Assembly: GCA_020445665.1 (NCBI GenBank)
Contig: JAGRGD010000194.1
Location: 1-59,854, forward strand
From: Rhodocyclaceae bacterium
Lineage (GTDB): Bacteria; Pseudomonadota; Gammaproteobacteria; Burkholderiales; Rhodocyclaceae
DNA: 59,854 nucleotides
Direction of reading: 5' to 3'
Part shown: piece after piece, positions 34,947 to 44,248 of the stretch
Layout of the letters: each line of letters begins with the position of its first letter
Position numbering within the stretch: the first letter of the stretch is position 1
Notes under the pieces: generated by a model
The model's input: only the letters and a program-made list of their open reading frames with translations
The model's database searches: none
What the model was told of the DNA's origin: nothing
Translations under genes and position numbers: made by a program

Positions 34947-35852
34947 ATGCGGATCGGGGTGGACCTGGGAGGGACCAAGATCGAGGCGATCGTCCTCGAC
35001 GGTGGCGGCGGCATCCGCTTTCGCGAGCGGGTCGCGACGCCGCAGGGGGACTACCGCGCCACGGTCGAGGCGGTGGCGACCCTGGTGGCCCGGGCCGAAG
35101 CGGCAGCGGGTGCTTCGTGCAGTGTCGGTATCGGTACGCCTGGCGCGCCATCGCGGGTGGACGGCCGGATCCGCAACGCCAACTCGACCTGCCTCAACGG
35201 CCAGGCCCTTCAGGACGATCTGCAGGCCCGCCTCGGGCGACCGGTGCGTATCGCCAACGACGCCAACTGCCTCGCCCTGTCCGAGGCGGTGGATGGCGCG
35301 GCGGCGGGGGCCGGGGTGGTCTTCGCGGTGATCCTCGGCACGGGTGTGGGCGGGGGCATTGCGGTGGGGCGGCGGGTGCTCGAGGGACCCAACGGCATCG
35401 CCGGCGAGTGGGGCCACAACCCCCTGCCCCTGCCCGGCCCCGACGACCTGCCCCTGCCCGCTTGCTATTGCGGCCGGCAGGGGTGTGTCGAAGCCTATCT
35501 CTCCGGTCCGGCGATGGGGCTCGATCATCGCGCCCATGGCGGTCGATCGGCCGATGCGCGCGACATCGCAGCCGGCGCAGCGCGAGGCGACGCGTCCTGC
35601 GAGGCAACGCTTGTCCGCTACGCGAGGCGGCTCGCGCGGGCACTGGGCAGTGTGATCAACATCCTCGATCCGGACGTGGTGGTGCTCGGTGGTGGCCTGT
35701 CGAACGTGGACGCGCTTTACACGATGGTGCCGGCCCTGTGGGGCCCCCATGTCTTCTCTGACCGGGTCGATACCCGGCTGGTCAGGAACCGCCATGGGGA
35801 TTCGTCCGGTGTGCGCGGCGCCGCCTGGTTGTGGGGGCCGGACGAGGGCTGA
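34947..35852 (+). CDS. ROK-family sugar kinase (fructokinase / N-acetylglucosamine kinase type)
   Basis: Cytosolic kinase of 301 residues. The ATP-binding motif is MRIGVDLGGTKIEAIVLDG; the sugar-binding acidic region is in the IANDANCLALSE block; and the ROK zinc motif is CYCGRQGCVEAYLSGPAM, with three Cys plus the adjacent His of WGHNP. A second glycine-rich block (LGTGVGGGIAVG) and the C-terminal VVVLGGGLSN complete the fold. The sugar is not certain: fructose or N-acetylglucosamine/mannosamine are likely. The ATG at 34947 has a GGGGAGAG ribosome site. It is convergent with priA, nine bases away. Confidence 0.85.
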   Translation: MRIGVDLGGTKIEAIVLDGGGGIRFRERVATPQGDYRATVEAVATLVARAEAAAGASCSVGIGTPGAPSRVDGRIRNANSTCLNGQALQDDLQARLGRPVRIANDANCLALSEAVDGAAAGAGVVFAVILGTGVGGGIAVGRRVLEGPNGIAGEWGHNPLPLPGPDDLPLPACYCGRQGCVEAYLSGPAMGLDHRAHGGRSADARDIAAGAARGDASCEATLVRYARRLARALGSVINILDPDVVVLGGGLSNVDALYTMVPALWGPHVFSDRVDTRLVRNRHGDSSGVRGAAWLWGPDEG

Positions 35853-35861
35853 GGGTCCGCC

Positions 35862-38033
35862 TCAGACGTCCAGCGGATCCACGTCGATGCGCCAGCGCAA
35901 CTGGCGGTTGGCCGGCAGGCGGTAGAGGGCGGCGACCCAGGCCTGCAGGAAGGTCTGGAGCGTGGGGCGCTGGAGCGCCTCCACCAGCAACTGGGCCCGC
36001 TCCCGTCGGGCGAGGCGGACCATCCGCATCGGCACCGGGTCGTAGATCTGCAGCGCCGGGTTGGCAAACGGCTGTGCCGCCTCGACCGCACGGCGAAGAA
36101 AATCCAGGGCATCGGCGATGGCCGGCGCATCGGCGCGCAGCATGGCCTGATAGGCGAAGGGTGGGAAACCCGCGCGACGTCGCTCGTCGAGAGCCAGCGC
36201 GCAGAAGCGCGGGAAGTCGTGGCGGACCAGGCAGGCAAAGAGGGGATTGTCCGGAAACTCGGTCTGGACCAGGACCTCGCCGGGCAGCTCGGCGCGCCCT
36301 GCCCGACCGCCGACCTGCATGAGCTGCTGGAAGAGGCGCTCCGGGGCGCGGAAGTCGGCGGCGTGGAGCGAGGCGTCGGCGCCGATTACACCGACCAGCG
36401 TCAGCCGCGGGAAGTCGTGCCCCTTGGCCATCATCTGGGTGCCGACCAGGATGTCCGCGTCGCCGGCGGCGATGCGCGCCAGCAAGGCCTCCCACTGGGG
36501 CCGTGAGCGCACCGCATCCCGGTCCAGTCGGAGCACGCGGGCATCCGGAAACAGTTCGCCGAGCCGCTCCTCGACCCGCTGGGTGCCGCGGCCGAAGGCG
36601 TGGATGTCCTGGTTGCCGCACTGAGGACAGGCACGCGGGATCGGCCCGTCGGTGCCACAGTGGTGGCAGCGCATGCGGCCCTCGGCCAGGTGCACGACGC
36701 GGTTGGCCGAGCAGTGGTCGCAGCCGCTGATCCAGCCGCAGGCGGGGCAGCTCAGCACCGGGGCATAGCCGCGCCGGTTGAGGAAGACCAGAGACTGCTC
36801 GCGGCGTTGCAGGCGCTGGCGGATGGCGTCGATCAGCTGCGGGCTGAGGCCCTGGTCGAGCTTGACCAGGCGGGTGTCGATACGCTGCACCGCCGGCAGA
36901 GACGCCGCCAGTGCCCGCTGGGCCAGGTCGATGCGGGTATAGCGGCCATCGAGGGCGTGCTGCCAACTCTCCAGGGAGGGGGTGGCGGAGCCCAGCACCA
37001 GCGGGACGTCCCGCTGGCGGGCCCGCCACACCGCCAGGTCGCGCGCCGAGTAGCGGACCCCTTCGAGCTGGGCGTAGGACGCGTCATGCTCCTCGTCGAC
37101 CAGAATCAGGCCGAGCCGCGGCATGGGCGTGAACACCGCGAGCCGCGTGCCAAGGACGATGTCGGCGGCGCCGGTCATGGCCTGGACGAAGCCGGCCGAG
37201 CGGGCCCCGTCCGACTGGGCCGAATGCAGGGCCACCACGGTCGCCGCCGGAAAACGCTGGCGTACCCGGGTCTCCAGCTGGGGTGTGAGGCCGATCTCCG
37301 GCACCAGGAACAAGACCTGGGTGCCGCGAGCGAGGTGCTGGCGCGCGAGCTGGAGGTAGATCTCGGTCTTGCCGCTACCGGTCACGCCATGGAGCAGCCA
37401 GCTGTGATAGCCAGGGCCTCCGGCGGCGATGGTGGCAAGCGCCGCGGCCTGACCGGCGGTGGGTGTTTGCTCGCCGGCACTGGCGGCCGGATCCCGTGCG
37501 GCCATGGGCGCGATCCACCCCCGGGCGAGCGCGTCGCTGATCGGCGCGGCCGAATCCAGATCGGCACGGAGGACGGAGCGGCGGGCGGGACCCCGGGTGA
37601 GGAGCCACTCGACGATGGCGCGGGGCTTTCTGGCGCGGTGCCCGGCGGCGACGGCGTCGCGGCCTTCAGCCGTGGCCTCGAGGAGCGGATCGGCCTCGCG
37701 ATCGTCGATGGCAGCGGCACGGCGCAGGCCAGGTGGCAGCGCCAGGTGGATCACCTCGCCGATGGGGGCGTGATAGTAGCGGGCGGTGAAGGCGACGAGC
37801 TCGAGCCAGTCGGCAGGCAGTGGCGGGACCTCGTCGAGCACCGAATCCACGGGCTTCAGGCGGTGGGCCTCGACATCGGCCCGGGCCACGAGGGAGACGA
37901 TGACGCCGTTCTGGAATCCCCGCCCGAACGGCACCCTTACGCAACGACCCACATCGGCTGTGGATGCTTTTTCCGCTATGTAATCAAAGGTTTGTGGCAG
38001 CGGAACGGGGAGCGCGACGCGGACGATGGGCAT
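35862..38033 (-). CDS. priA: Primosomal protein N' (replication restart helicase PriA)
   Basis: DNA helicase of 723 residues that restarts stalled forks. The N-terminal 3'-binding domain begins PIVRVALPVPLPQTFDYIAE. The helicase domain has Walker A VTGSGKTEIYLQL and DEEHD as motif II (LVDEEHDASY). Eight cysteines of the two zinc sites are in CPACGWISGCDHC and CHHCGTDGPIPRACPQCG. The C-terminal region (GRAGRAELPGEVLVQTE) holds motifs V and VI. Length is normal for the family. It starts with an ATG, preceded by a 428-base gap that it shares with hemE. Confidence 0.95.
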   Translation of the reverse strand: MPIVRVALPVPLPQTFDYIAEKASTADVGRCVRVPFGRGFQNGVIVSLVARADVEAHRLKPVDSVLDEVPPLPADWLELVAFTARYYHAPIGEVIHLALPPGLRRAAAIDDREADPLLEATAEGRDAVAAGHRARKPRAIVEWLLTRGPARRSVLRADLDSAAPISDALARGWIAPMAARDPAASAGEQTPTAGQAAALATIAAGGPGYHSWLLHGVTGSGKTEIYLQLARQHLARGTQVLFLVPEIGLTPQLETRVRQRFPAATVVALHSAQSDGARSAGFVQAMTGAADIVLGTRLAVFTPMPRLGLILVDEEHDASYAQLEGVRYSARDLAVWRARQRDVPLVLGSATPSLESWQHALDGRYTRIDLAQRALAASLPAVQRIDTRLVKLDQGLSPQLIDAIRQRLQRREQSLVFLNRRGYAPVLSCPACGWISGCDHCSANRVVHLAEGRMRCHHCGTDGPIPRACPQCGNQDIHAFGRGTQRVEERLGELFPDARVLRLDRDAVRSRPQWEALLARIAAGDADILVGTQMMAKGHDFPRLTLVGVIGADASLHAADFRAPERLFQQLMQVGGRAGRAELPGEVLVQTEFPDNPLFACLVRHDFPRFCALALDERRRAGFPPFAYQAMLRADAPAIADALDFLRRAVEAAQPFANPALQIYDPVPMRMVRLARRERAQLLVEALQRPTLQTFLQAWVAALYRLPANRQLRWRIDVDPLDV

Positions 38034-38461
38034 CTGGCTGGCGACGGGAATTGTAGAATATCAATGAATACAGTGGCTTGCGGGTAGTTCTTGATGCGAT
38101 ATCGGATAAAGGGAGTGCAATCGCGCGCAACAAAACCGTAATCGGGGATTCTCCACAGATCTTGTGGATAACTGTGTGGGAAAGCCTGGGCCAACCCGCT
38201 GTTTCCCTACCGATGGCGGGGAGGCTGGTGGGTTGCTCAAAAATTGTGCAGACAAAAAGTCTAAGAAAAACAGCAACTTAAAGTTGAAGTGTGGATGTCG
38301 GTCAAAAATCGTGGCGGAGGGGTGCCCGATCAGGCCGGTGTGCATAAGTCAACACCTTTTGGGCAGTTTTTTTCCTTGACGCGGTGCTGCCAGGTCTGTG
38401 CCGGTCACACGAAAAAGGCCGGTTGGAAACCGGCCCGTTTCGCGCTCGAGGCTGCGGCCCG
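38034..38461. other. priA-hemE intergenic region with DnaA-box-like sites
   Basis: This 428-base gap is markedly more AT-rich than its surroundings and has no convincing ORF. It contains TTCTCCACA at 38149-38157 (one mismatch to TTWTNCACA), TGTGGATAA at 38163-38171 (a perfect reverse-orientation DnaA box) and TGTGCATAA at 38339-38347 (also perfect). The first two are inverted around GATCT. Between 38236 and 38290 lies an AT-rich stretch with runs such as CAAAAATTGTGCAGACAAAA. The left part should also hold the priA promoter (hemE reads leftward into this gap), and the right part holds the hemE terminator. It could be an origin-like or DnaA-regulatory element. Confidence 0.55.
38412..38436 (-). 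terminator. Rho-independent terminator of hemE
   Basis: The arms GGCCGGTT at 38417-38424 and AACCGGCC at 38428-38435 form an eight-base perfect stem with a three-base loop. On the minus strand, downstream of hemE, the stem is followed by five T (A at 38412-38416). Strength and position, 26 bases after the hemE stop, suit a transcription terminator. Confidence 0.85.
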
Positions 38462-39532
38462 TCAGGCGCCGCCGCGGATCGTCCGACTGTGCGCATGCAC
38501 GGTGTCCACCAGCACCGAGACGTTCTCGGGCGGGGTGAACTGGGAGATGCCGTGGCCCAGGTTGAAGACGTGGCCGGGATGGTTGCCGAAGCTGTCGAGG
38601 ACGCGGCGCGCTTCTTCGGCGACTGCCTCCGGGGTGCCGAACAGCACCGCCGGATCGAGGTTGCCCTGCAGCGCGACCCGGTCGCCGACAAGGGCGCGGG
38701 CGGTGCCGATGTCCATGGTCCAGTCGAGCCCGACGGCGTCGTAGCCGGCGTTGGCGATGTCGTCCAGCCACAGGCCGCCGCCCTTGGTGAACACGATGCA
38801 CGGCACCTGCCGGCCGTCCCGTTCGCGGATCAGGCCTGCGGCGATCTGTTGCAGGTAGCGCAGGGAGAACTCCCGATAGGCGTTGTGAGACAGCACGCCG
38901 CCCCAGGAATCGAACACCATCACCGCCTGGGCGCCGGCCTCGATCTGGGCATTGAGGTAGGCGATGACCGACTGGGCCGTGACCTCGAGGATGCGGTGCA
39001 TCTGCTCCGGCTGCGAATACATCAGCGACTTCACCTTGCGGTAGTCGCTGGAACTGCCGCCTTCGACCATGTAGCAGGACAGGGTCCAGGGGCTGCCCGA
39101 GAAGCCGATCAGGGGCACCCGGCCATCGAGGGCGCGGCGGATCTCGCTGACCGCGTCCATCACGTACTGCAGCTCGCCGTGGGGATCCGGCACCGCCAGC
39201 TTCGCGATGTCGGCCGCATCCTTCAGCGGACGCTCGAACTTGGGGCCCTCGCCTTCGGCGAAATACAGGCCCAGACCCATCGCGTCGGGCACGGTGAGGA
39301 TGTCGGAGAACAGGATCGCGGCGTCGAGGTCGTAGCGCTCGAGGGGCTGCAGCGTGACCTCGCAGGCCATGGTCGGGCTCTTGCACAGCTGCAGGAAGCT
39401 GCCGGCGCGCTTGCGGGTGGCGCAGTATTCGGGCAGGTAGCGGCCTGCCTGACGCATCAGCCACAGGGGCGTGTATTCGGTGGGCTGGCGCATCAGGGCG
39501 CGCAGGAAGGTGTCGTTGCGAAGCTGGGTCAC
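38462..39532 (-). CDS. hemE: Uroporphyrinogen decarboxylase HemE
   Basis: Cytosolic enzyme of 356 residues that decarboxylates the four acetate side chains of uroporphyrinogen III to give coproporphyrinogen III in haem synthesis. The N-terminal signature [15 protein letters not shown] and the substrate-binding blocks [31 protein letters not shown] and FNLGHGI are intact. Length is normal. The start is GTG. The gene is transcribed leftward, with a terminator just beyond it. Confidence 0.95.
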   Translation of the reverse strand: MTQLRNDTFLRALMRQPTEYTPLWLMRQAGRYLPEYCATRKRAGSFLQLCKSPTMACEVTLQPLERYDLDAAILFSDILTVPDAMGLGLYFAEGEGPKFERPLKDAADIAKLAVPDPHGELQYVMDAVSEIRRALDGRVPLIGFSGSPWTLSCYMVEGGSSSDYRKVKSLMYSQPEQMHRILEVTAQSVIAYLNAQIEAGAQAVMVFDSWGGVLSHNAYREFSLRYLQQIAAGLIRERDGRQVPCIVFTKGGGLWLDDIANAGYDAVGLDWTMDIGTARALVGDRVALQGNLDPAVLFGTPEAVAEEARRVLDSFGNHPGHVFNLGHGISQFTPPENVSVLVDTVHAHSRTIRGGA

Positions 39533-39692
39533 GTGGGCATACCTGGTAGCCGGCCGCTACGGCCGAATCTTGGGATTATCGCGTTTTTCTGCGCAGGCCG
39601 CAGCCCGCGCGGGCACAAAGCATGACCCGGGTCTATGCAGGCATGGGCTGCCCTGGCGAGGCCGCCGCGCGACGGCCCGTTGATGCCCGGGC

Positions 39693-41231
39693 CTACTTGC
39701 GCCAGAAGGCGGGTGTCAGCACGACCAGCAGGGTGAAGATCTCGAGGCGGCCGAGCAGCATCGCCGCGGTGCACACCCAGGTGGCGAAATCGGACAGGAC
39801 CGAGTAGTTGGATGCCGGGCCGACGCCGGAGAGGCCGGGGCCGGTGTTGTTGAGGCAGGCGACGACGGCCGAGAAGGCGGTGACGAGCTCGACGCCGCTG
39901 GCCGAGAGGACCAGGGTCAGGGTGACGATGCTGACCATGTAGATGAACGAGAAGCCCAGCACCGCGTGCAGGATGTGGTCGGGGATCTGCTGGTCGCCCA
40001 TCCGGACGGGCAAGACCGCATTCGGGTGAATCGCGCGGGCGAGCTCCCGGTACACCTGTTTGTAGAGGATGATCGCGCGCATCAGCTTGATGCCGCCGCC
40101 GGTGGAGCCCGAACAGGCAATGAAGCTGCCCAGGAACAGGATCCAGATCTGGGCGAACATGGGCCAGAAGGTGTAGTCGGAGGTCGCGAAGCCGAGCGAG
40201 GTGGCGAGCGAGATCGAGTGGAAGGCCACATAGCGCAGCGTCTGCCAGAAATCACCGTAGGCGTTGTGGGGCACCAGGTAGACGGTGATCAGCAGGATGC
40301 TGGCGGCCAGCACGCCGAAATAGAAGGGCAGCTCCTTGTCGAAGCGGTAGGGTTTGACCGAGCGCTGGTAGAGCGCCATGAAGTGGGTGCCGTAGTTGAT
40401 GCCCGACAGCAGCGCAAAGCCCATCACCACCAGTTCGATGTCGAGGCTGTTGAAGTGGCCGATGCTGGCGTCCTTGCTCGAGAAGCCCCCCAGGCCCATG
40501 ATCGAGAAGGCATGCATCAGGGAGTCCCAGACGTCCATGCCGACCAGATGCAGGGACAGCCAGCAGGCCAGGGTGAACACCAGATAGACTAGCCACAGGC
40601 CCTTGGCGGTCTCGGCGATGCGGGGGGTCAGGCTGGCGTCCTTCATTGGCGTTGGCGTTTCCGCCTTGAAGATCTGGCGACCACCGATGCCGAGCAGCGG
40701 CAGGATCGCCACCACCAGCACGATGACGCCCATGCCGCCGATCCAGTGCATGAAGGTGCGCCAGAAATTGAGCGACAGGGGCAGGTCGTCGAGGCCTGAG
40801 AGGGCCGTCGCCCCGGTCGCGGTCAGCCCGGAGGTCGCCTCGAAGTAGGCGTCCGTGAAGCTCAGGTCCTCAATGTGGAAATAGAGGGGCAAGGCGCCGA
40901 AGATCGGCAGCACCATCCAGGTCAGGGCCACCAGCAGGAAGGCGTCGCGCGGCTTCAGGTCGCGGCGGTGGCGGCGGGTGGCCATCCACAGCAGCGCGCC
41001 GGTGGCCAGGGTGGCGGCGAGGGCCTCGTCGTAGGACAGGGTCGCGCCGTCTTTGAGGAACCAGGACACGCCCAGGGGCACCAGCATCAGCAGGCCGAAG
41101 AAGACGATGATGACCGCCAGCGGATTGAGTACCGGCGCCCACGAGCGGATGGGGCTTGGCGCGTTATCGTCGGGGCGGAGTGCAGTCGGCGCAGTGCTGG
41201 TGGCGGCGGGTGGCGTCATGGTGGGGCTCAT
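39693..41231 (-). CDS. trkH: TrkH-family potassium uptake channel subunit (first of two paralogues)
   Basis: Potassium-translocating subunit of 512 residues with four MPM-type units. The selectivity-filter-like regions include SGLTATGATALSGLD, GLGGFSSKDAS, SLATSLGFATSDYTF and LNNTGPGLSGVGP, and the C-terminal LGRLEIFTLLVVLTP is typical. It begins with an N-terminal low-complexity tail (TMTPPAATSTAPTA) absent from its neighbour. The start ATG overlaps the stop of the second trkH gene by ATGA, so it is the downstream member of a trkA-trkH-trkH operon. Confidence 0.9.
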   Translation of the reverse strand: MSPTMTPPAATSTAPTALRPDDNAPSPIRSWAPVLNPLAVIIVFFGLLMLVPLGVSWFLKDGATLSYDEALAATLATGALLWMATRRHRRDLKPRDAFLLVALTWMVLPIFGALPLYFHIEDLSFTDAYFEATSGLTATGATALSGLDDLPLSLNFWRTFMHWIGGMGVIVLVVAILPLLGIGGRQIFKAETPTPMKDASLTPRIAETAKGLWLVYLVFTLACWLSLHLVGMDVWDSLMHAFSIMGLGGFSSKDASIGHFNSLDIELVVMGFALLSGINYGTHFMALYQRSVKPYRFDKELPFYFGVLAASILLITVYLVPHNAYGDFWQTLRYVAFHSISLATSLGFATSDYTFWPMFAQIWILFLGSFIACSGSTGGGIKLMRAIILYKQVYRELARAIHPNAVLPVRMGDQQIPDHILHAVLGFSFIYMVSIVTLTLVLSASGVELVTAFSAVVACLNNTGPGLSGVGPASNYSVLSDFATWVCTAAMLLGRLEIFTLLVVLTPAFWRK

Positions 41232-42700
41232 TTTCGCCAGAAGTAGGGGCTGAGCACCACCAGCAGGGTGAAGATCTCGAGCCGGCCGAGCAGCATGGCG
41301 AAGGTGCAGATCCAGGTCTGGAAGTCGTTGAGGATCGCATAGGTGGTGGCCGGACCGACCTCGCCGAGGCCGGGGCCTGTGTTGTTGACGCAGGCCACGA
41401 CGGCGGAAAAGGCGGTGATCGGGTCGAGGCCGGAGAGCACCATCACGAGGGTCAGGCTGACCAGCACCACCATGTACATGAAGGCAAACGCCAGCACCGC
41501 GAAGAGGATCGGGCTTTGCACCGCGTCGCTGCCGAACTTGACCGGCGACACCGCGGCCGGGTGCAGCGAGCGCTTCAGCTCGCGGAAAACCTGTTTGTAC
41601 AGGATCATCGCCCGCATCATCTTGATGCCGCCGCCGGTCGAGCCGGCGCAGGTGACGAAGCTGCACAGGAACAGCAGCCACAACGGTGCGAAGACCGGCC
41701 ACAGGGTGTAGTCGGTGTTGGCGAAGCCGGTGGTGGTGGCGATCGAGACGGTGTTGAAAGCCGCGAAGCGCAGGGCCTGGGCGAAGCTCGGATAGGTGCC
41801 GGTGGCGAACAGGTAGCAGGCCATCGCGAAGACGCTGGTCACCATCACGACGACGTACCAGCGGACTTCCGGATCCCTGCGATAGGGCTTCAGGCTCTGC
41901 TCGCGGATGGCCATGAAGTGGGTCGCGAAATTGAGGCCGGCCAGCGCCATGAAGGCGATCGTGACCCCTTCTACGGTGGGCGAATCCCAGTAGGCAAAGC
42001 TCTGGTCGTGGGTTGAGAAGCCGCCCAGGCCCATGGTCGTGAACATGTGCACGACCGAGTCGTCCCAGCTCATGCCCGCCCAGTGCAGGGCGAACACGCA
42101 GGCCAGGCTGATCAGGCCATACACGGCCCACAGGCCCTTGGCGGTCTGGGCCATGCGAGGCGTGAGTTTGGAGTCCTTCATCGGGCCGGGGGCTTCCGCC
42201 TTGAAGAGCTGGCGACCGCCGACGCCGAGCAGGGGCAGCACGGCCACCGCCAGCACGATCAGGCCCATGCCGCCGAGCCACACCAGCAGCATGCGCCAGA
42301 AGTTGATCGAGTACGGCAGTGCGTCGAGGCCCGAGATCACCGTGGCGCCGGTGGTGGTGAGTCCCGACACCGCTTCGAAGTAGGCGTCGGTGAAGCTCAT
42401 GCCGGGCAGGTACAGCCACAGGGGCAGCGCCGCCGCGGCCGGCAGCACGGTCCAGGTCAGGACCACCAGCAGGAAGCCGTCGCGGGTCGTCAGCTCGCGG
42501 CTGTGGTGGCGGCTCAGCCACCACAGGAAGATGCCGGTGCCGACCGTCAGCGCGAAGGCCTCGTCGAACACGGCCTCGGCCGCTTCATGGCGCCACCAGG
42601 AAATGCCGATCGGGGCCAGCATGGTGAGGCCGAAGATGCCGACGATCAGCGACAGGACGCGGGCGATCGAGAGCAGGTGATTGAGGCGCCCGATATGCAC
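41228..42700 (-). CDS. trkH: TrkH-family potassium uptake channel subunit (second paralogue)
   Basis: Paralogue of 490 residues, similar to the downstream copy over its whole length but clearly diverged. Filter-like regions include SGLTTTGATVISGLDALPY, GLGGFSTHDQSF, SIATTTGFANTDYTL and VNNTGPGLGEVGP, and the C-terminus is LGRLEIFTLLVVLSPYFWRK. The start is a GTG eight bases after the trkA stop. A tandem duplication of trkH next to trkA is unusual; the two proteins may differ in affinity or ion, or act together. Confidence 0.9.
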   Translation of the reverse strand: MHIGRLNHLLSIARVLSLIVGIFGLTMLAPIGISWWRHEAAEAVFDEAFALTVGTGIFLWWLSRHHSRELTTRDGFLLVVLTWTVLPAAAALPLWLYLPGMSFTDAYFEAVSGLTTTGATVISGLDALPYSINFWRMLLVWLGGMGLIVLAVAVLPLLGVGGRQLFKAEAPGPMKDSKLTPRMAQTAKGLWAVYGLISLACVFALHWAGMSWDDSVVHMFTTMGLGGFSTHDQSFAYWDSPTVEGVTIAFMALAGLNFATHFMAIREQSLKPYRRDPEVRWYVVVMVTSVFAMACYLFATGTYPSFAQALRFAAFNTVSIATTTGFANTDYTLWPVFAPLWLLFLCSFVTCAGSTGGGIKMMRAMILYKQVFRELKRSLHPAAVSPVKFGSDAVQSPILFAVLAFAFMYMVVLVSLTLVMVLSGLDPITAFSAVVACVNNTGPGLGEVGPATTYAILNDFQTWICTFAMLLGRLEIFTLLVVLSPYFWRK

Positions 42701-42708
42701 GGCGAGAC

Positions 42709-44139
42709 TCAGAAGAAGCCGAATCCGACCTGGAAGAGCTTCTCGACCTTGGCCACCTGCTTCTTCGAGACACAGAAGACGATGACGTGGTCTTCCGATT
42801 CGATCACCGTGTCGTGGTGGGCGATCAGGACGTGGCGCTCGGTCTGCACCAGGGGCTGGCCGTCCCGGTGGGTCAGGCGCTGCTGGCCGGTCTCGCGGAC
42901 GATGGCGCCGATCGTCACGCCGTGGGGAAGGTCGATCTCGTCAACCCGGCGCCCAACCACCTTGGAGGTCTTGCGATCACCGTGGGCCACCACCTCGAGG
43001 GCCTCGGCGGCACCGCGGCGCAGGCTATGCACGGCGGCCACGTCACCGCGCCGCACGTGGGCCAGCAGGGTGCCGATCGAGGTCTGGGCGGGCGAGATCG
43101 CGATGTCGATGCGCCCGCCGTCCTGCACCAGGTCCACGTAGCTCTTGCGGTTGATCAGTGCCAGTGTGCGGCGCGCCCCCATCCGCTTGGCCAGGGACGC
43201 GGCCATGATGTTGTCTTCCTCGTCGTTGGTCAGCGCGAGGAACATGTCCATGTCCTCGATGTTCTCGCCGGCGAGCAGGTCCTCGTCGGTGGCGTCGCCG
43301 TGGAGCACGAGGGTGTGCTTGAGGTTGACCGCGAGGAAGCCGGTGCGGGTCTGTTCGCGCTCCAGCACCTTGACCTCGTAGCGGTCCTCGATCGAGCGCG
43401 CGAGGCGGTAGCCGATGTTGCCGCCGCCGGCGATCATGATGCGGCGGATCGGGTTCTCGAGCCGGCGCAGTTCGCGCATGACCTCGCGGATCTGCGCGGT
43501 GGGCGCGAGACAGAACACTTCGTCGCCGTGTTCGATGACGGTGTTGCCGCTCGGGATGATCGGATGTTCCTGGCGGTAGATGGCCGCAATGCGGGCCTCG
43601 ACCAGGGGCTTGTGCTTGCGCAGCTCGGAGATCGGCAGGCCGACCAGCGGGCCGCCCTCGAAGGCGCGCACCGCGACGAGGCTGAGCTGGCCGCTGGCGA
43701 ACTCGAGCACCTGTAGCGCGGTGGGGAAGCGGATCAGCTTGCCGATGTAGTCGGTGACGATCTGCTCCGGGCAGATCGAGAAATCGACGGCGAAATTGCT
43801 TTCGGAGAGCAGTTCCGGGTGCTCGACGTAGTCGGCCGAGCGCAGGCGGGCGATGCGGGTCGGCAGGTTGAAGACCGACTTGGCGATCTTGCAGGCGCAG
43901 AGGTTGATCTGGTCCGACTGGGTGACCGCGATCAGCAGGTCGGCATCCTCGGCGCCGGCCTGGCGCAGCACCGAGGGCGAGGCCGCGTTGCCCACGACGG
44001 AGCGCAGGTCGTGCTTGTTCTGCATGGTCTGCAGCAGCACCGGGTCGGTGTCGACGACGGTGATGTCGTTGGCCTCGGACACGAGGTTTTCGGCCACTGA
44101 AGAGCCGACCTGGCCGGCTCCGAGAATGATGATCTTCAC
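42709..44139 (-). CDS. trkA: Trk potassium uptake regulatory subunit TrkA
   Basis: Cytoplasmic regulator of 476 residues with two RCK (KTN) domains. The first nucleotide-binding motif is IILGAGQVGSSVAENL, the second MIAGGGNIGYRLARSIE; each is followed by a TrkA_C domain. The protein gates TrkH in response to NAD(H) or ATP/ADP. It is the first gene of trkA-trkH-trkH. A 109-base gap lies between its start and the end of ntrX. Confidence 0.93.
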   Translation of the reverse strand: MKIIILGAGQVGSSVAENLVSEANDITVVDTDPVLLQTMQNKHDLRSVVGNAASPSVLRQAGAEDADLLIAVTQSDQINLCACKIAKSVFNLPTRIARLRSADYVEHPELLSESNFAVDFSICPEQIVTDYIGKLIRFPTALQVLEFASGQLSLVAVRAFEGGPLVGLPISELRKHKPLVEARIAAIYRQEHPIIPSGNTVIEHGDEVFCLAPTAQIREVMRELRRLENPIRRIMIAGGGNIGYRLARSIEDRYEVKVLEREQTRTGFLAVNLKHTLVLHGDATDEDLLAGENIEDMDMFLALTNDEEDNIMAASLAKRMGARRTLALINRKSYVDLVQDGGRIDIAISPAQTSIGTLLAHVRRGDVAAVHSLRRGAAEALEVVAHGDRKTSKVVGRRVDEIDLPHGVTIGAIVRETGQQRLTHRDGQPLVQTERHVLIAHHDTVIESEDHVIVFCVSKKQVAKVEKLFQVGFGFF

Positions 44140-44248
44140 GCTGGGCCTGTGATTGGGCGCGGAATCCGGATTCTACGCCCACCCGGCGGCCGCATCCACA
44201 GAAATTGTGCAATGCAGCAAAGTGCGCCCTGCAGCATCCGCCTCCCGA

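Noticed and set aside
39560-39640. Hairpin CTGCG/CGCAG with a T-run between hemE and trkH
   Set aside because: The T-run precedes the stem on the plus strand and no gene ends into it in that direction, so it is not a terminator for either neighbour.
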